Source: Paenibacillus sp. MSJ-34 (GTDB lineage: Bacteria; Bacillota; Bacilli; Paenibacillales; Paenibacillaceae). Taken from it: a stretch of 64,000 bases of DNA. The DNA lies in the NCBI RefSeq assembly GCF_018918005.1, contig NZ_JAHLPR010000024.1, positions 1 to 64,000 on the forward strand, in the 5' to 3' direction. The notes under the pieces were generated by a model. That model ran no database searches. It was not told the DNA's origin and saw nothing but the letters and a program-made list of their open reading frames with translations. Position 1 is the first letter of the stretch. Every line of letters begins with the position of its first letter. Positions 35,452 to 44,736 of this stretch are shown piece by piece. A program made the position numbers and the translations under genes.

Positions 35452-36099
35452 TTATTGGGATTGCTTGCGGGGCACGACGGAAATGCGGTAAGCGGGAACG
35501 CTCATCCCTTTTTCCACCGCGTCGATGATCAGTTCCTTCACAGTGCGGTTTTCCGCACCTTTGGCAACAATGAGCACCCCTCGAATTTTCGGTTTAATTT
35601 TTTTCGTTACGATCGGAGTCTGATCGCCGGAAGATTCGTACGTGACAATCTGTCCGTCGCGGGTATATTGCGTAATATGCCGCTTGCCTCCGTTCGGATC
35701 GGATTCGTCCGTAACCTGCTGGCTGTCTTTGACGTTGCGCTGTACAATGACTTCCTCCGTGGAATCGACCGTTACCATGACATCCACCGTGCCGACGCCG
35801 ACGATCTTTTCCAAGATCTCCTTCATATTCGCCTCCAGAGCCTGTTCGATCGTATCGAACGCGGAGAGCGGCGACGGATCGGCGGTCGCAGCGGCTTGTA
35901 TGTCGGAAGACGGCGGAGGATCGCGACTCTCATTGACGTTATCGACCGATTTGACGTTCATTTTTGCAAATGAGTTGAACAGCAATAGTCCCATGCCGAT
36001 CAGCCCCAACATAAGCAGCCAGCGAAACGTTTGTACCCGTTTGGTCCCGCCCGGGCCGCCGCCGATCCAATTCTCCAACGTTTGCAGCCATTTTGCCAA
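35452..36099 (-). CDS. spoIIIAG: Stage III sporulation protein AG
   Basis: 215 aa ring-forming subunit of the feeding-tube channel. One transmembrane helix (RWLLMLGLIGMGLLLFNSF, about 26-44), then a ring-building domain with GTVDVMVTVDSTEE, and C-terminal KIRGVLIVAKGAENRTVKELIIDAVEKG. The start is a TTG at 36099 with AGGAGGTGG 7 bases upstream; no ATG is available. Upstream in-frame residues are an out-of-frame reading of spoIIIAF. Confidence 0.93.
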   Translation of the reverse strand: MAKWLQTLENWIGGGPGGTKRVQTFRWLLMLGLIGMGLLLFNSFAKMNVKSVDNVNESRDPPPSSDIQAAATADPSPLSAFDTIEQALEANMKEILEKIVGVGTVDVMVTVDSTEEVIVQRNVKDSQQVTDESDPNGGKRHITQYTRDGQIVTYESSGDQTPIVTKKIKPKIRGVLIVAKGAENRTVKELIIDAVEKGMSVPAYRISVVPRKQSQ

Positions 36100-36113
36100 A
36101 TGAAGTCCACCTC

Positions 36114-36839
36114 CTATTCGACCTGGATTCCGTTTGCTTCCACATCCCACTCGCGCCGTATCAGACGGACGATTTCCTCCTTGACGGTTTGCCCGCCCGC
36201 CGCTTGCCCGGCACTCGCGCCATTCGGCCGCGCTTCCGGGTCCGCCTCCGCCAATGCGGGAACGGACTCGCCCGAAGACTCGATGCGCACTTCCACTTTG
36301 ACCGCCTCCATCGGCTTGATTCCGGCGATCGGCTCGGCGCCGCCTAGCGCGGGTTGTTCGTCTCCATTCAGAACGACGGATACGGAGCCGATCTTGGGCG
36401 GTTGCCTTGATGTCTGCCCCGAGCCATTCGGCCCGTAGTTCAGCGAAACGCTGACCTTCGACACCGCCGCGCCCGTCTCGCGCTCGATCTGTTCCTTCAT
36501 CCGTGCGGCGATCTCGGCTTCGACCGTGCGCAAAGCTTCTTCTTCCCGGCTTCGCCTGATTCGTTCGCCCTCGCTGACGATTCGCTCGAGATCGTCCATC
36601 TTGCCGGAAGCGGCCTTCTCGAAACTCGATTGCCTTTCCAATTCGTCTGCCAGCCGATCCGCAAAATTGCCTTGAAACAATTCCAGTACGGGCGAAATGA
36701 TCGTCAGCAGGATCAGCAGGCTGACAACCAATTTGACATACCGCTGCAGGGAACGGCTCGGCAAGATCAAATCGACGAACGAAGCGATTAGAATGACGAC
36801 GATGATTTGTTTCAACCAACCGTTGAGCCAGTCCATCAT
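36114..36839 (-). CDS. spoIIIAF: Stage III sporulation protein AF
   Basis: 241 aa. Two N-terminal transmembrane helices (about 10-27 and 35-53: YVKLVVSLLILLTIISPVLEL) and a soluble helical/ring domain with EEEALRTVEAEIAARMKEQIERE and a C-terminal VKEEIVRLIRREWDVE. The start overlaps the stop of spoIIIAE (ATG ATG; either could be used). Component of the mother-cell complex. Confidence 0.92.
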   Translation of the reverse strand: MMDWLNGWLKQIIVVILIASFVDLILPSRSLQRYVKLVVSLLILLTIISPVLELFQGNFADRLADELERQSSFEKAASGKMDDLERIVSEGERIRRSREEEALRTVEAEIAARMKEQIERETGAAVSKVSVSLNYGPNGSGQTSRQPPKIGSVSVVLNGDEQPALGGAEPIAGIKPMEAVKVEVRIESSGESVPALAEADPEARPNGASAGQAAGGQTVKEEIVRLIRREWDVEANGIQVE

Positions 36840-38023
36840 CGCAGCATCACCGTCACATTCCCCGCAGTCAGCATAATCGTGATCGCCAGAAAAAACATCA
36901 ATCCGACGGCGGCGAGCGCGCCGAACACGTAAATCATGCTCTTGCCGATCGTTTGCAGGCAGGTCACGATGGGACTCTCTCCCATCGGCTGCATGACGGC
37001 CGCAGATACGTTGTATATTAATGCGAGCGTCAATATTTTAAGCGCGGGAAACGCGCATAAAAACAAGATAATGAGTACTCCCGCCAAGCCGATCGCATTT
37101 TTGACGAGCAGCGAAGCGGAAATCACGGTATCCGCCGCATCCGAGAACATCTTGCCGACAACGGGCACGAAATTGCCGGTAATATATTTGGCCGTGCGTA
37201 CCGTCACCCCGTCCGTCACCGATCCGGTTACGCCTTGCACCGAAATGACGCCGAGAAACACGGTCAGCAGCGCTCCAAGCGCATATACCCCGATCGATCG
37301 CAGCAAATTTGCAAGATGCGTCGCTTTATATTTGTCCGACATCGAACTGACGATATGCAGCACGGCGGAGAAGAACAATAGCGGGAACACGACGAAGTAG
37401 ATCAGATTCCCTACCGTATGGATCATAAAAACGACGAGCGGATGCATAATGGAGACCGTTACGACGTTGCCCATGGAAGCGAGCAAAGAGAACAATAGGG
37501 GTACCATCGCCATCATAAAATGAATCATGCCCGAGATGGCGTCTTTGGCGTACCCGATCGCGACGTTAAAGCTGTTGATCGCGATAATGATAATGACCAT
37601 ATAAGAAATCGAATAAGCCACTTTACTGACCGCGTTCCGTTCGAACGCGGTCTGCAGCGTTTCGAGAATCATGCTAAATACCGTCAATATGACGATAGTG
37701 ACGAGCAGCTTGCCGTTGTATGCGACTTCATGGAACAGAAACGAGAGCAATCCCCGCAACGCCGACGCGAGACTGAAGCCTTCTCCTCCGGGAAGCAGCA
37801 TATCCATAAACGTCGGGGCCTTCTGATCCGGGAAAAATCCGCCGTACTGCTTCATTAAATTATCCCAGTACCGTTCGATTTCGCTCGTCTGCAGCTGTTT
37901 GGCCTGCTGCTCGATCAATTGATCCGCCGGCGAGGCTGTCGCGGCAATATATTGCCCCAGCATCGCGATGAAACAACAAAGGAACATGACGGACGCGCTT
38001 TTCCATTGGTTCGTGCGGTTCAT
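36836..38023 (-). CDS. spoIIIAE: Stage III sporulation protein AE
   Basis: Polytopic channel component, 395 aa. An N-terminal signal-like helix (FLCCFIAMLGQYIAATASPA) is followed by a soluble segment and about seven transmembrane helices (from residue 90 to the end). Conserved SpoIIIAE features include FPLLFFSAVLHIVSSMSDKYKATHLANLLRS and the PVVGKMFSDAADTV segment. RBS GGAG. Confidence 0.94.
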   Translation of the reverse strand: MNRTNQWKSASVMFLCCFIAMLGQYIAATASPADQLIEQQAKQLQTSEIERYWDNLMKQYGGFFPDQKAPTFMDMLLPGGEGFSLASALRGLLSFLFHEVAYNGKLLVTIVILTVFSMILETLQTAFERNAVSKVAYSISYMVIIIIAINSFNVAIGYAKDAISGMIHFMMAMVPLLFSLLASMGNVVTVSIMHPLVVFMIHTVGNLIYFVVFPLLFFSAVLHIVSSMSDKYKATHLANLLRSIGVYALGALLTVFLGVISVQGVTGSVTDGVTVRTAKYITGNFVPVVGKMFSDAADTVISASLLVKNAIGLAGVLIILFLCAFPALKILTLALIYNVSAAVMQPMGESPIVTCLQTIGKSMIYVFGALAAVGLMFFLAITIMLTAGNVTVMLR

Positions 38024-38054
38024 GGCATCAACTCCGTTTCGCGCAAGAGACGTG

Positions 38055-38444
38055 TTAAGCCGGCAACAGGCGCAGCACCGTTTCGATAATAATGCTGATA
38101 ATCGGGATGGCGAGGACCATGATTAGCACTTTGCCGGCCAGTTCGATTTTGGAAGCGATGCCTTCTTGACCCGCGTCCCTGACGATTTGCGCTCCGAATT
38201 CGGCAATATAGGCGATGCCGATAATTTTCAGTATCGTTTTCAAATAGATCATTTGAATTCCGGATCGTTCGGCCAAATCTTGCAGCACTTGAATGACCGC
38301 GTCGATTTTTTCGATCAGGAAAAGAAAAATAACGATGCCGGTGAACGTGGCTACGACAAATGCAAACATCGGCTTCTGTTCTTTCAGGACGAGGATCAAT
38401 ACGGTGGCGATCAGCCCCAGACCAACGATCTGTATCATTTCCAC
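38055..38444 (-). CDS. spoIIIAD: Stage III sporulation protein AD
   Basis: 129-aa membrane protein with four hydrophobic helices, related to SpoIIIAC; contains IQIVGLGLIATVLILVLKEQKP and FGAQIVRDAGQEGIASKIELAGKVLI. The start is ambiguous: GTG 38444 gives the best spacing from AGGTGG; ATG 38438 and a GTG at 38453 are alternatives. Starts 9 bases after spoIIIAC. Confidence 0.93.
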   Translation of the reverse strand: MEMIQIVGLGLIATVLILVLKEQKPMFAFVVATFTGIVIFLFLIEKIDAVIQVLQDLAERSGIQMIYLKTILKIIGIAYIAEFGAQIVRDAGQEGIASKIELAGKVLIMVLAIPIISIIIETVLRLLPA

Positions 38445-38453
38445 GCCGTCCAC

Positions 38454-38657
38454 CTACTGGAACAGGAAGATCATCTTAATTTCTTGAAACAAATCATTCA
38501 AGAGCCGAACGACCATAAAAAGTACGACGACGAACCCGATCACGGTGACCCAATGCGCCATATCCTCTTTCCCCATCTGCTTTAACACGGTATGGATCAT
38601 CGCGATGATGATGCCGATCCCCGCAATTTGAAAAATCGCGCCTACTTCTAAGTTCAT
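38454..38657 (-). CDS. spoIIIAC: Stage III sporulation protein AC
   Basis: 67 aa, two transmembrane helices (IFQIAGIGIIIAMIHTVL, about 8-25, and VTVIGFVVVLFMVVRLL, about 37-53) around the KQMGKEDMAHW loop, the typical SpoIIIAC form. RBS AGAGGTG. Confidence 0.95.
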   Translation of the reverse strand: MNLEVGAIFQIAGIGIIIAMIHTVLKQMGKEDMAHWVTVIGFVVVLFMVVRLLNDLFQEIKMIFLFQ

Positions 38658-38765
38658 CCTCTTGGCACCTCTCTATATGAATGACAGTACCCCATGCTGC
38701 AGGCCTCGCAATATAGTTGCGCTTAGACGTAAATCGTAAGCTTCGTATCGTGCCTGAACCGCTTT

Positions 38766-39287
38766 TCAAAACATTAATATGACGATGAGCGCACCGGCTA
38801 ACAAGCCGAGACTTCTGCTCATTTTCTCGTAACGGGCTTGCTCGTCAAAGGCTGCCGTTTCTTCGTGCTGCAGTTGACCTACGGCCAATCGGATGTGCTT
38901 GATCTGGTCGTTTCGATCGCTGGTTCCTAGACTGAATCCGAATTGATGCAAAATGTTCTTTTCGTTTTGTTTCATGGCGGTCGACTTCCAGTGCTCCTCA
39001 ATCGCCTGCTGCCAGCTTTCCTGCGTCGACAGCCCTTTGGCGTCCGTTAATCGCTGCGCCGCCGTCGTAAAAATAAGCTTGAGCGGTTCGGGGATTTGTT
39101 CCCCGATTTTGCGAAGCGCGTCGGGAAGCGGAGCATGGCCGTACCATATTTCGGTCTCCAACCGCTGCAGCGCCGCGACAAGCTGTCTGACTTGCTTCGG
39201 CCTGTTGGCGAATTGCGCGGCCTGATAGAAACCGAATAACGAACAGGACAAGATGACGAGCGCCGCACCGATCAGTTTCAGCGTCAT
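38766..39287 (-). CDS. spoIIIAB: Stage III sporulation protein AB
   Basis: 173 aa with a membrane helix at each end (about 5-22 and 156-172) and a helical cytoplasmic core, resembling a type II secretion GspF-like fold. RLETEIWYGHAPLPDALRKIGEQI is a family segment. ATG overlaps the spoIIIAA stop (ATGA). In-frame residues upstream of 39287 are a false extension over spoIIIAA. Confidence 0.93.
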   Translation of the reverse strand: MTLKLIGAALVILSCSLFGFYQAAQFANRPKQVRQLVAALQRLETEIWYGHAPLPDALRKIGEQIPEPLKLIFTTAAQRLTDAKGLSTQESWQQAIEEHWKSTAMKQNEKNILHQFGFSLGTSDRNDQIKHIRLAVGQLQHEETAAFDEQARYEKMSRSLGLLAGALIVILMF

Positions 39288-40279
39288 AGCCCCCCGCCTT
39301 TCCTTGCAAAAGCGGGCGTCAAGAGCTGCCGTTTCTTCGCATCGTAAATATTCCTGACCGTCCCTTGCTTCGTTCGGTTCAGCACGACATAGCTCTGGAA
39401 CAGCTCCTCCTCGCTCAGCCTGGCCAAAATCGGCCGTCGTGAAATCTCCTCCAATCCGCTGCCATGGGCAGTCGCAATAACCCGAATGCCTGCATGAAGC
39501 GCTTCGCGTATCGCTTCGGCGTCTTCCGGGCGGCCGACTTCGTCCACAATGAGAACGTCCGGCGACATCGACCGGATCAGCATCATCATTCCTTCGGCCT
39601 TCGGGCATCCGTCCAGCACATCGGTTCGCGGGCCGACGTCGAAGCTGGGAACGCCTCGCAAACAACCGGCGATTTCCGAACGCTCATCGACGATCCCGAC
39701 TTTGAGACCTTTCCATTTCGCATCGGCATGATTCCATTCGCCATAGCTAATTAATCGGGCCAGGTCGCGAATGAGCGTCGTCTTCCCATGCTGCGGCGGA
39801 GACAAGATGAGCGTATGCAGCACGCTCTGTTGCCGGAAATCTAGCAAATGCGGCAGCACTTCCTGGCCGACGCCTCTCATTTCCCGCGCGATCCGAATAT
39901 TGAAACTCGTCACCTCGCGAATATGCTCGACTTCCCCCCGATGCAGCACCGTACGGCCGGCAAGTCCGATTCGGTGGCCGCCTGGAATCGTAATGAATCC
40001 TTTGCGCAGTTCCTCCTCCATCGAATAGAGCGAATGGTTCGTGATCATGTCAAGCAGCCTTTTCCCGTCTTCGCGCGTCGGACGATAGGCTTCATCCGGC
40101 CGGTTCGTCAATTCGCCCCGCAACGTTAAGAAGGAATGTTCTCCGGCGAAATTGACTTCGAGCGCCCGCCCCTCGCGAACACGGATCTCTTCGAGGCGAT
40201 CGGCAACATGCGGCGGCAGCTTCAGCAACATGTCCTGGAGCGCGGACGGAATAACGGATAACCACGCCGCTCTGTTCAT
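39284..40279 (-). CDS. spoIIIAA: Stage III sporulation ATPase AA
   Basis: Secretion-type AAA+ ATPase of the SpoIIIA complex, 331 aa. Walker A SPPQHGKTTLIRDL (about 160-173), Walker B SPDVLIVDEVGRPED (about 242-256), and the HAGIRVIATAHGSGLEEI sensor region. ATG 40279 is 6 bases after AGGGGGTG; a GTG nine bases earlier lies inside that site. First gene of the eight-gene operon. Confidence 0.95.
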   Translation of the reverse strand: MNRAAWLSVIPSALQDMLLKLPPHVADRLEEIRVREGRALEVNFAGEHSFLTLRGELTNRPDEAYRPTREDGKRLLDMITNHSLYSMEEELRKGFITIPGGHRIGLAGRTVLHRGEVEHIREVTSFNIRIAREMRGVGQEVLPHLLDFRQQSVLHTLILSPPQHGKTTLIRDLARLISYGEWNHADAKWKGLKVGIVDERSEIAGCLRGVPSFDVGPRTDVLDGCPKAEGMMMLIRSMSPDVLIVDEVGRPEDAEAIREALHAGIRVIATAHGSGLEEISRRPILARLSEEELFQSYVVLNRTKQGTVRNIYDAKKRQLLTPAFARKGGGL

Positions 40280-40315
40280 CCTTCGCACCCCCTAGTTGTC
40301 CTATCGTTTACCACA

Positions 40316-40343
40316 TATGTATGCCTGGACTATCTTTTTATGA
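40316..40343 (-). promoter_or_regulatory. SigE-like promoter of the spoIIIA operon
   Basis: TCATAAA (40343-40337) and CATACATA (40323-40316), spacer 13, on the minus strand between yqhV and spoIIIAA. The -10 fits the SigE consensus CATACAHT at seven of eight bases. Confidence 0.5.
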
Positions 40344-40352
40344 CTCTCTGAA

Positions 40353-40619
40353 CTATTTTTTAAGAATTCCGATTAATATACAGCCTACCCCGCAGACGAT
40401 CCAACCGATTTTGCCCCAGGACAGCTTGTCGGCGATGCCGATCACTCCGATAGACGTCGTCGTAATCAGCACGATCGGCCCTACCAACGCGAGCGCGGTA
40501 TTGACAGCCAGCGCTTTCTCGGGCTGATTCAAACGCAGCATCAGCAAGGCCGCCAACACTTCGATCGAACCTGACAAAATGCGAATCGACGCCATACTGA
40601 GCACAATTTTATCGATCAC
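40353..40619 (-). CDS. yqhV: YqhV family membrane protein (DUF2619)
   Basis: 88 aa with three hydrophobic helices and the family segment SMASIRILSGSIEVLAALLM. The GTG at 40619 was chosen because AAAGGAG lies 8 bases before it; the longer in-frame ATG would place that site in the coding region. B. subtilis yqhV is likewise just upstream of spoIIIAA and belongs to the SigE-dependent mother-cell genes. Function unknown. Confidence 0.88.
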   Translation of the reverse strand: MIDKIVLSMASIRILSGSIEVLAALLMLRLNQPEKALAVNTALALVGPIVLITTTSIGVIGIADKLSWGKIGWIVCGVGCILIGILKK

Positions 40620-40803
40620 TTGCTTCGCTCCTTTCCCATTCACCATGCTTTGTACAACTGTATGCAGGCTCGTCTCATTTTAGGAATCGAAAAGTCGAAT
40701 AAGCGGGACGCCTCCCGTAGGCACATGACTAAATGCGATTGCATATATTACTCCCAGTGGAACGTTCACATGTTCAAACCATCATAGTGAGGAGAATCGT
40801 CTT

Positions 40804-41622
40804 ATGGAAGGTAACGCGTGTCCGAATTGGCATCCGCTCTTGCTTGATCCGTCCGGAGAAAGAACAAGCAAACCGCGCCAGACAGGCAAAACGATGATTA
40901 TCGACAAAGGACTCGGATTACATGCTTTCGAAGATTTGCTGCAAACAGTTGGAGAATATATCGATATCGTGAAACTGGGCTTCGGCACGTCCCCGCTTTA
41001 TCCGACGGAGGTGTTGCGGCAAAAAGCGGAGATGGCCAAAACGTATAACATATGTTTCATCCCGGGTGGAACGTTTTTGGAGATTGCCGTACAGCAAGAC
41101 ATCGTCCCGTCATTTTTTCATATGATTAAACAATTAGGGTTTACGGGCGTCGAAGTGTCCGACGGCAGCATTTCCTTAACCCGGCGCAAGCGAAGCGAAT
41201 TGATCGTCAGAGGGCGGGAAGAAGGTTTTGCCGTTTTTTCCGAATTCGGCAAAAAATTGTCGGGTTCCGGCATCGATATGGAGGAGTTGATCGAAACGGT
41301 ATTCGAAGATCGCGAGCATGGGGCTGAATTCCTTACGATCGAAGGCCGCGAATCCGGGCTCGATGTCGGCATCTACGATAAGCAAGGCGAATGCGTGCAG
41401 GAATCGTTTCGCAATATCGTCAGCCAAATTCCGCAAATGGATTGGATTATGTGGGAGGCGCCGCTCAAATCGCAGCAGTTGTTTATGCTGAAGGAACTAG
41501 GTGCGAACGTAAACTTGGGCAACATCGCCCCGCAGGATGTCATGACGCTGGAAGCGCTGCGCAGGGGGTTGCGCTCCGACACGTTTGTGACTAAACTTCA
41601 AGTATACGATTATGTAATTTAA
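40804..41622 (+). CDS. yitD: Phosphosulfolactate synthase (ComA/YitD family)
   Basis: Adds sulfite to phosphoenolpyruvate, giving (R)-phosphosulfolactate. 272 aa TIM barrel with DKGLGLHAFEDLLQTVGEYIDIVKLGFG, FIPGGTFLEIA, GVEVSDGSISL and the C-terminal LGNIAPQDVMTLEALRRGLRSDT. The following gene encodes the matching phosphatase, so the pair makes sulfolactate, which B. subtilis accumulates in spores; archaea use the same steps for coenzyme M. RBS GAGGAGA. Plus strand, unlike the flanking sporulation operon. Confidence 0.92.
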   Translation: MEGNACPNWHPLLLDPSGERTSKPRQTGKTMIIDKGLGLHAFEDLLQTVGEYIDIVKLGFGTSPLYPTEVLRQKAEMAKTYNICFIPGGTFLEIAVQQDIVPSFFHMIKQLGFTGVEVSDGSISLTRRKRSELIVRGREEGFAVFSEFGKKLSGSGIDMEELIETVFEDREHGAEFLTIEGRESGLDVGIYDKQGECVQESFRNIVSQIPQMDWIMWEAPLKSQQLFMLKELGANVNLGNIAPQDVMTLEALRRGLRSDTFVTKLQVYDYVI

Positions 41623-41666
41623 GAGGTATGCTTCCGAAGCGAGTACAAAATTTAGGAGTTGAGAAA

Positions 41667-42395
41667 ATGCACGTAGATGTAATTGCTAGCGTCAACGAGG
41701 CCAGATCCGAACTATTTATCCACAAAACAGCAATTGTGATTGACGCTTTGCGTGCGACGAGTACGATCGTTACCGCATTGGCGCACGGATGCAGCGAAGT
41801 CATTCCCGTTGAGACCGTATGCCAAGCCCAAAACGTGCAGCAACCCGGAGATTGGTTGGGTGGGGAACGGTTTTGCAAAAAAATCGCCGGATTCGATGCC
41901 GGCAATTCGCCTTACGAGTATATGACCGAAGAAATGACGGACAGAAAGGTCATCTTCACGACGACGAACGGAACGCGCGCGATTCAAAAATCGCTGAAAG
42001 CCGCTTATATATTGGCGGGAGCGTTCATTAACGCGACGGCATGCGCTAGAGCAGCCCTGCATTTGAAAAAGGATATCATTCTGCTCTGCTCGGGAACGCA
42101 GGACGAGTTTGCGCTGGAAGACGGATTATGCGCAGGCTTGTTGGTCGACCGGTTGCTGCAGCATTCCGATCATCCAAGCTCGATCCAAATTAACGATCTG
42201 GGCCTTGCCATGCGCAGCGCCTATCTGCATTCCGCGGACCGGCTGACGCAAACGCTGTACGATTGCGCAGGCGGAAGAAGGCTCTCGAAGCTTGGTTTCG
42301 GCAAAGACGTGGAATATTGCGCAGGGGTCGATACCGTACCGCTCGTACCGATTTTAACCGATCATCAGTCCATGAAGCCTTTCCTGTTCGAGTAA
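41667..42395 (+). CDS. yitC: 2-phosphosulfolactate phosphatase (ComB/YitC family)
   Basis: Mg2+-dependent dephosphorylation of 2-phosphosulfolactate to sulfolactate. 242 aa with [24 protein letters not shown] and [18 protein letters not shown], all typical ComB motifs. AGGAG eight bases before ATG 41667 sets the start. Downstream of yitD by 44 bases, so one operon. The same order reversed relative to B. subtilis yitC-yitD. Confidence 0.92.
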   Translation: MHVDVIASVNEARSELFIHKTAIVIDALRATSTIVTALAHGCSEVIPVETVCQAQNVQQPGDWLGGERFCKKIAGFDAGNSPYEYMTEEMTDRKVIFTTTNGTRAIQKSLKAAYILAGAFINATACARAALHLKKDIILLCSGTQDEFALEDGLCAGLLVDRLLQHSDHPSSIQINDLGLAMRSAYLHSADRLTQTLYDCAGGRRLSKLGFGKDVEYCAGVDTVPLVPILTDHQSMKPFLFE

Positions 42396-42474
42396 AACAT
42401 CGACGCCTCCCGTTCTAAAACGACTGCTTGTTCATACATTTAATATAGAGACTAACTTGGACAGGGGCGTTACG

Positions 42475-42936
42475 ATGAACGGCGAAATTGTCATGGTCAT
42501 TCTTATTATTGTCGGCCTGGTCGGCCGCTCCCCTATAATAACGACGGCAGCTTGCATACTGTTAGTCGTCAAGCTCGTGCATTTGGATCGATTTTTGCCG
42601 ACAATCGAACGGCGCGGTTTGGAGCTCGGGCTGCTATTTCTAACGCTTGGCGTCCTTGTTCCGTTCGCGTCCGGCCGCGTTTCGCTCAAGGATATTTGGT
42701 CCGCGCTGACGACCTGGCCCGGCATTATCGCTTTGCTGGGCGGAGCCTTCGCAACTTATATGAACAGCCGCGGCCTCGAACTGCTGAAGGTAGACCCACA
42801 GATTATTGTGGGTCTTGTTATTGGCTCCATCTTGGGCGTTATTTTCCTGCGCGGCATCCCCGTCGGTCCGCTCATGGCCGCAGGCCTGACCGCGCTGCTG
42901 ATGAAGGTCGTGCAAATGATATTCGACCGAATCTGA
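42475..42936 (+). CDS. DUF441 family membrane protein (YtwI-like)
   Basis: 153 aa with four to five transmembrane helices. The N-terminal [31 protein letters not shown] and central [23 protein letters not shown] fit DUF441. RBS AGGGGC before ATG 42475. Function unknown. It follows yitC by 79 bases and ends at a terminator shared with lysC. Confidence 0.85.
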   Translation: MNGEIVMVILIIVGLVGRSPIITTAACILLVVKLVHLDRFLPTIERRGLELGLLFLTLGVLVPFASGRVSLKDIWSALTTWPGIIALLGGAFATYMNSRGLELLKVDPQIIVGLVIGSILGVIFLRGIPVGPLMAAGLTALLMKVVQMIFDRI

Positions 42937-42966
42937 GAAGAATACCGCTTATATCTATGAATTGAA

Positions 42967-42995
42967 AAACCTGAGGGCTGCTTCGCCTCAGGTTT
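42967..42995. terminator. Bidirectional terminator between DUF441 gene and lysC
   Basis: AAACCTGAGG and CCTCAGGTTT (10-bp stem, 9-nt loop), with T-rich sequence on the plus side and T runs on the minus side (TTTTTCAATT). Confidence 0.75.
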
Positions 42996-43014
42996 CATTG
43001 ATGTTTTCCAATAA

Positions 43015-44268
43015 CTATCTGCGTTCTTGCGGGCCGCCGACAAACACTTGATCGGCCGTATCCAATCCGTACGCCGTATGCAAGGCGCGTATTACGTCTT
43101 GGAGCTTCTCGCCGTCGATGACGCAAGACATTTTAATTTCCGACGTGCTCACCATTTTAATGCTAATGCCGAGTCCGGAGATGACATCGAACATTTTCGC
43201 GGCTACGCCCGGAGTGCTAACCATACCGGCGCCAACGATCGATACTTTAACCAGCCCGTCTTCCGAAGTCGCCTCGCGGTACGGCAATTCTTCGCGCAAC
43301 TGTTCGATCACTTGCAGCGCGCGTTCCCGATCGGATAACGCCACCGTAAAAGAGAAATCCGCTTTGCCGTTTTGTACGCCGCTCTGCACGATAATATCGA
43401 CATCGATTTTCGCTTCCGCCAACGCCCCGAACACTTTCGCCAATACCCCCGGAACGTCCGGCACTTCCATAATGCTGATGCGCGCTACATTTTTATCGTA
43501 AGCGATGCCGCTGACTACTACACCTTGCTCCATCTTCGTTTCCTCCTTGACAACCGTTCCTTCATTATTCGTAAAGCTGGATCTGACAACCAAGCGTACC
43601 TTTTGATGTTTCGCGTATTCTACGGCGCGCGGATGAAGCACCGCAGCGCCCAGATTGGCAAGCTCCAGCATTTCGTCATACGAAATTTCGTCCAGTTTGC
43701 GCGCGCATTTCACAATTCGCGGATCGGTAGAATAGATCCCGTCCACATCGGTATAAATCTCGCAAACGTCCGCGCGTATCGCCGCAGCAAGCGCAACAGC
43801 GGTCGTATCCGAGCCGCCGCGGCCGAGCGTCGTAATTTCCCCGTCCATGGTCATCGCCTGAAATCCGGCCACAACGACGATTTTCCCGTTATCCAACGCG
43901 GCGTGGACCCGCTCCGGAACAATATCGACGATACGCGCCTTGCCGTGCGTTCCGTCCGTGCGAAACCCTGCCTGCCAGCCGGTGAAAGACTGCGCTTCAT
44001 GCCCGAGCTGATGAATGGCCATCGACAGGAGCGCAACGGAGATTTGCTCCCCCGTCGTGAGCAGCATGTCCATTTCCCTTGCAGGCGGATTCGGATTCAA
44101 TGCTTTCGATTGATCGATCAAATCGTCGGTTGTATCGCCCATCGCCGAAACGACGACAACGCATTGGTTGCCTTGCTCTTTTTTCTCTACGATCCGTTTG
44201 GCGACATGTTTCATCCGCTCCGTATCCCCTACGGAGCTGCCCCCAAATTTCATAACGTACAATGCCAA
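43015..44268 (-). CDS. lysC: Aspartate kinase
   Basis: First step of the Lys/Met/Thr/diaminopimelate pathway. 417 aa: kinase domain with MKFGGSSVGD, LGRGGSDTTAVALAAAI and TDVDGIYSTDPRIV, then two ACT domains (from about residue 262) with KVSIVGAGMVSTPGVAAKMF. The length is that of the LysC alpha subunit; a beta subunit from an internal start is known in Bacillus but cannot be confirmed here. TTG start at 44268 with GGGAG about 10 bases upstream. Confidence 0.94.
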   Translation of the reverse strand: MALYVMKFGGSSVGDTERMKHVAKRIVEKKEQGNQCVVVVSAMGDTTDDLIDQSKALNPNPPAREMDMLLTTGEQISVALLSMAIHQLGHEAQSFTGWQAGFRTDGTHGKARIVDIVPERVHAALDNGKIVVVAGFQAMTMDGEITTLGRGGSDTTAVALAAAIRADVCEIYTDVDGIYSTDPRIVKCARKLDEISYDEMLELANLGAAVLHPRAVEYAKHQKVRLVVRSSFTNNEGTVVKEETKMEQGVVVSGIAYDKNVARISIMEVPDVPGVLAKVFGALAEAKIDVDIIVQSGVQNGKADFSFTVALSDRERALQVIEQLREELPYREATSEDGLVKVSIVGAGMVSTPGVAAKMFDVISGLGISIKMVSTSEIKMSCVIDGEKLQDVIRALHTAYGLDTADQVFVGGPQERR

Positions 44269-44661
44269 AGGTGTCTCACTCCCACTCTATTTACGGTTGC
44301 ATAATGTTTTATTATATCATAGATTTCATAACGTGTGTTGCCCAATAGGCGAGTTCCCCCGTCATTTTTGCATCTTCTAACCCGTTTTGATCGGTTGCTC
44401 AGCAAAGCGCTGCTATGCATCTTTTTTCTCGCTTTGATGGAGGATGAACTCGAATCCGCACCCTTTTTCGATGCAACGCCAGTAGTTATGGGGTAAAGAG
44501 CGAACCGCAGTTGCTGTTGGGCTGGCTGTTATCGCCTGCTTTGTAACAAATAATGGATTCTGAGTCCGCAGATTGGCTAGTGGCGCCTATCTGATGCAAA
44601 TCAGGGATCTTCCGGCCGCCTCGCTTGCTGCGGACACCGTCTCCCGCGGCCGCTAACCGCC
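44269..44661 (-). promoter_or_regulatory. Leader/intergenic region of lysC
   Basis: No gene is seen between lysC and the efp terminator. An extended -10 (TGATATAAT, 44319-44311) with a weak -35 lies 43 bases before lysC. The lysine riboswitch found before lysC in B. subtilis is not recognisable, and there is no room for it after this promoter. The rest (44330-44660) shows no clear feature. Confidence 0.4.
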
Positions 44662-44704
44662 AAAAAAAGCCTCCCTGTCACGAATATCGTGCAAGAGAGG
44701 CTTT
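44662..44704 (-). terminator. Terminator of efp
   Basis: AAAGCCTC pairs with GAGGCTTT around an inner GCAC-GATATT-CGTG hairpin; seven Ts follow on the minus strand. Confidence 0.8.
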
Positions 44705-44736
44705 CCGCTATAGAAAACAATAACCGCCGATGACGA

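Noticed and set aside
35452-36819. A long upstream extension of spoIIIAG
   Set aside because: The extra 240 codons are an out-of-frame reading of spoIIIAF; the TTG at 36099 has a strong AGGAGGTGG site.
38766-39665. A long upstream extension of spoIIIAB
   Set aside because: The extension is an out-of-frame reading of spoIIIAA; the ATG overlapping the spoIIIAA stop gives the normal SpoIIIAB length.
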